A stretch of DNA of 6,282 bases from the NCBI GenBank assembly GCA_947460165.1, contig CANHKH010000205.1, positions 1-6,282 on the forward strand. The letters run 5' to 3'. The notes under the pieces were generated by a model that had not been told where the DNA came from, did not search any database, and saw nothing but the letters and a program-made list of their open reading frames with translations. Positions 4,717 through 6,282 of this stretch are shown one piece after another (the first letter of the stretch is position 1; every line of letters begins with the position of its first letter). The position numbers and the translations under genes were made by a program. The DNA is from Comamonadaceae bacterium. Lineage in GTDB: Bacteria > Pseudomonadota > Gammaproteobacteria > Burkholderiales > Burkholderiaceae_C.

Positions 4717-6282
4717 TCACATCTTGGCAGGGCTGCTCACGCCCAACACCGACAAGCCATTGTGCAGCACCTGCCGGGTGGCGGCCACCAGCGCCAGGCG
4801 GGCCAGTTTGACGGCCTCGTCGTCCACCAAAATGCGTTCTGCATCGTAGTAGCTGTGGTACTGAGCGGCCAGCTCGCGCAGGTAAAACGCCACATCGTGC
4901 GGGGCCAAACCATCTGCGGCCAGCGTGAGCATGTCAGGGTACTGGGCCAGCTTGAGCATGAGGGCCTGGGCCGCCGGGCTGTGCAAGGGGGCGAGGTCCA
5001 CCCCGGCCAGCTGCGCCACCTCTCCGCCCCAGGCCGCCAGCACCGAGCAAATGCGCGCATGCGCATACTGCACGTAGTACACCGGGTTTTCGTTGTTTTT
5101 GGCCAGCGCCAGGTCAATGTCGAACACGTACTCGGTGTCGGGCTTGCGGCTGAGCAAGAAAAACCGCACCGCGTCTTTGCTGGTCCACTCGATCAAATCG
5201 CGCAGCGTGACGTAGCTGCCCGCGCGCTTGGAGATCTTGACCTCCTCGCCGCCGCGCATCACCCGCACCATGGTGTGCAGCACGTAGTCGGGGTAACCTG
5301 CGGCCACGCCCTGACCGGCCGCCTGCAGGCCAGCGCGCACGCGGGCAATGGTGCCGTGGTGGTCCATGCCCTGGATGTTGATGGCCTTGGCAAAGCCGCG
5401 CTCCCACTTGGCCAGGTGGTAGGCCACGTCGGGCACAAAGTAGGTGTAGCTGCCGTCGGACTTGCGCATCACGCGGTCTTTGTCGTCGCCGTAGTCGGTG
5501 GACTTGAGCCACAGCGCGCCATCTTGCTCATAGGTCTTGCCCGCGTCTTTGAGCCACTGCACCGCTTGCTCCACGCGGCCCGAGGTGTAGAGGCTGGACT
5601 CGAGGTAAAAATTGTCAAAGCGCACCTCAAAGGCTTTCAAGTCCAGGTCTTGCTCGCGGCGCAGGTAGGCCACGGCAAATTCGCGAATGGCATCCAGGTC
5701 TTCAATGTCCCCCGAGGCGGTGACGGCGCGGTCGTCAGAGGCCACGGTCTTGCCGGCCATGAAGTCGGCCGCAATGTCGGCAATGTAGTCGCCGTTGTAG
5801 GCCAGCTCTGGCCAGCCCGCCTCACCGGGCTTCAAGCCCCGCGCGCGGGCCTGCGTGCTGGTGGCCAGGGTGTGGATTTGCACGCCCGCGTCGTTGTAAT
5901 AAAACTCGCGCGTGACGGCCCAGCCCTGGGCGGCGAACAGCTCGCACAGCGCATCGCCCAGCGCCGCTTGGCGGCCGTGGCCCACATGCAGCGGGCCGGT
6001 CGGGTTGGCCGAGACAAACTCAACCAGCATTTTTTGGCCGGTGGCCGGCCGCTGACCATAAGCCAAGCCCGCCGCCAACACCTCGCGCACCACCTGCTGC
6101 TTGGCCTCAGGCTTCAAGCGAAAGTTGATAAAACCCGGGCCGGCAATGTCAATGTCCTGCACCCACTGCGCAAAGGCGGGTTGAGCCAGCAAGGCCGTGC
6201 GCAGGTTCTCGGCCACTTGGCGGGGGTTGAGCTTGAGCGGCTTGGCCAGTTGCATGGCCGCGTTGCTGGCCAAGTCGCCGTG
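4717..6282 (-). CDS. argS: Arginyl-tRNA synthetase ArgS (N-terminus beyond the right edge)
   Basis: This class I synthetase charges tRNA-Arg with arginine using ATP. The window holds the last 521 codons. The first visible residues, H-G-D-L-A-S-N-A-A-M, match the conserved end of the N-terminal tRNA-binding (Add-1) domain, so about 40 residues are missing by comparison with a usual 560-580 aa. An internal TTG at 6273 is not a real start. Numbering from the window edge, the HIGH motif is HVGH at 99-102 (5988-5977) in S-A-N-P-T-G-P-L-H-V-G-H. The second ATP motif is KISKR at about 349-353 (5238-5224). The junction with the helical anticodon-binding (DALR) domain is marked by NPVYYVQYAHAR at about 399-410. 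The protein ends V-L-G-V-S-S-P-A-K-M, typical of the family. All catalytic elements in view are intact and there is no frameshift. The stop at 4719-4717 abuts the SPOR gene. Confidence 0.97.
   Translation of the reverse strand, partial: HGDLASNAAMQLAKPLKLNPRQVAENLRTALLAQPAFAQWVQDIDIAGPGFINFRLKPEAKQQVVREVLAAGLAYGQRPATGQKMLVEFVSANPTGPLHVGHGRQAALGDALCELFAAQGWAVTREFYYNDAGVQIHTLATSTQARARGLKPGEAGWPELAYNGDYIADIAADFMAGKTVASDDRAVTASGDIEDLDAIREFAVAYLRREQDLDLKAFEVRFDNFYLESSLYTSGRVEQAVQWLKDAGKTYEQDGALWLKSTDYGDDKDRVMRKSDGSYTYFVPDVAYHLAKWERGFAKAINIQGMDHHGTIARVRAGLQAAGQGVAAGYPDYVLHTMVRVMRGGEEVKISKRAGSYVTLRDLIEWTSKDAVRFFLLSRKPDTEYVFDIDLALAKNNENPVYYVQYAHARICSVLAAWGGEVAQLAGVDLAPLHSPAAQALMLKLAQYPDMLTLAADGLAPHDVAFYLRELAAQYHSYYDAERILVDDEAVKLARLALVAATRQVLHNGLSVLGVSSPAKM

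Noticed and set aside
4209..4811. A 200-codon plus-strand frame rich in Ala and Gly, opposite the SPOR gene
   Set aside because: The composition is the reverse image of the Ala/Pro linker codons of the SPOR protein; no domain, and it overlaps two confident genes.

Overview
The window is high-GC, densely packed chromosomal DNA. Every supported gene lies on the minus strand, so transcription runs from the right edge (6282) to the left edge (1). Gene content, protein sequences and GC-rich third codon positions point to a betaproteobacterium of the Burkholderiales, most likely Comamonadaceae. That placement comes from recognising protein families, not from a database search. There is no rRNA, tRNA, CRISPR array, insertion sequence, phage gene or clear sign of horizontal transfer.

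In order of transcription the layout is as follows. (1) argS, arginyl-tRNA synthetase, lacks its N-terminus because it runs off the right edge. (2) A single-pass membrane protein with a C-terminal SPOR domain (FtsN-like) starts at or just after the argS stop. (3) A leader of about 94 bp precedes dsbA, a periplasmic thiol oxidase. (4) A gap of about 155 bp holds a candidate promoter and two inverted repeats. (5) lptA and lptB overlap by 4 bp and encode the periplasmic bridge protein and the ATPase of the LPS export machine. (6) rpoN (sigma-54) follows lptB after 19 bp. (7) The first codons of another gene overlap the rpoN stop by 4 bp. Its visible N-terminus resembles THUMP-domain RNA methyltransferases.

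Functionally, the left block is a variant of the conserved proteobacterial lptC-lptA-lptB-rpoN cluster, with lptC absent from the expected place. The right block combines translation (argS), peptidoglycan binding or division (SPOR) and envelope oxidative folding (dsbA). DsbA-type oxidases supply disulfides to the outer-membrane LPS translocon protein LptD in studied Gram-negatives, so the two blocks share an envelope-biogenesis theme. That link is inference from neighbourhood.

This is an ordinary housekeeping region. I found no new defence, mobile or biosynthetic system. The points worth a second look are the missing lptC, the dyad-rich dsbA-lptA gap, the long serine/acid-rich insert in RpoN and the truncated gene at the left edge.
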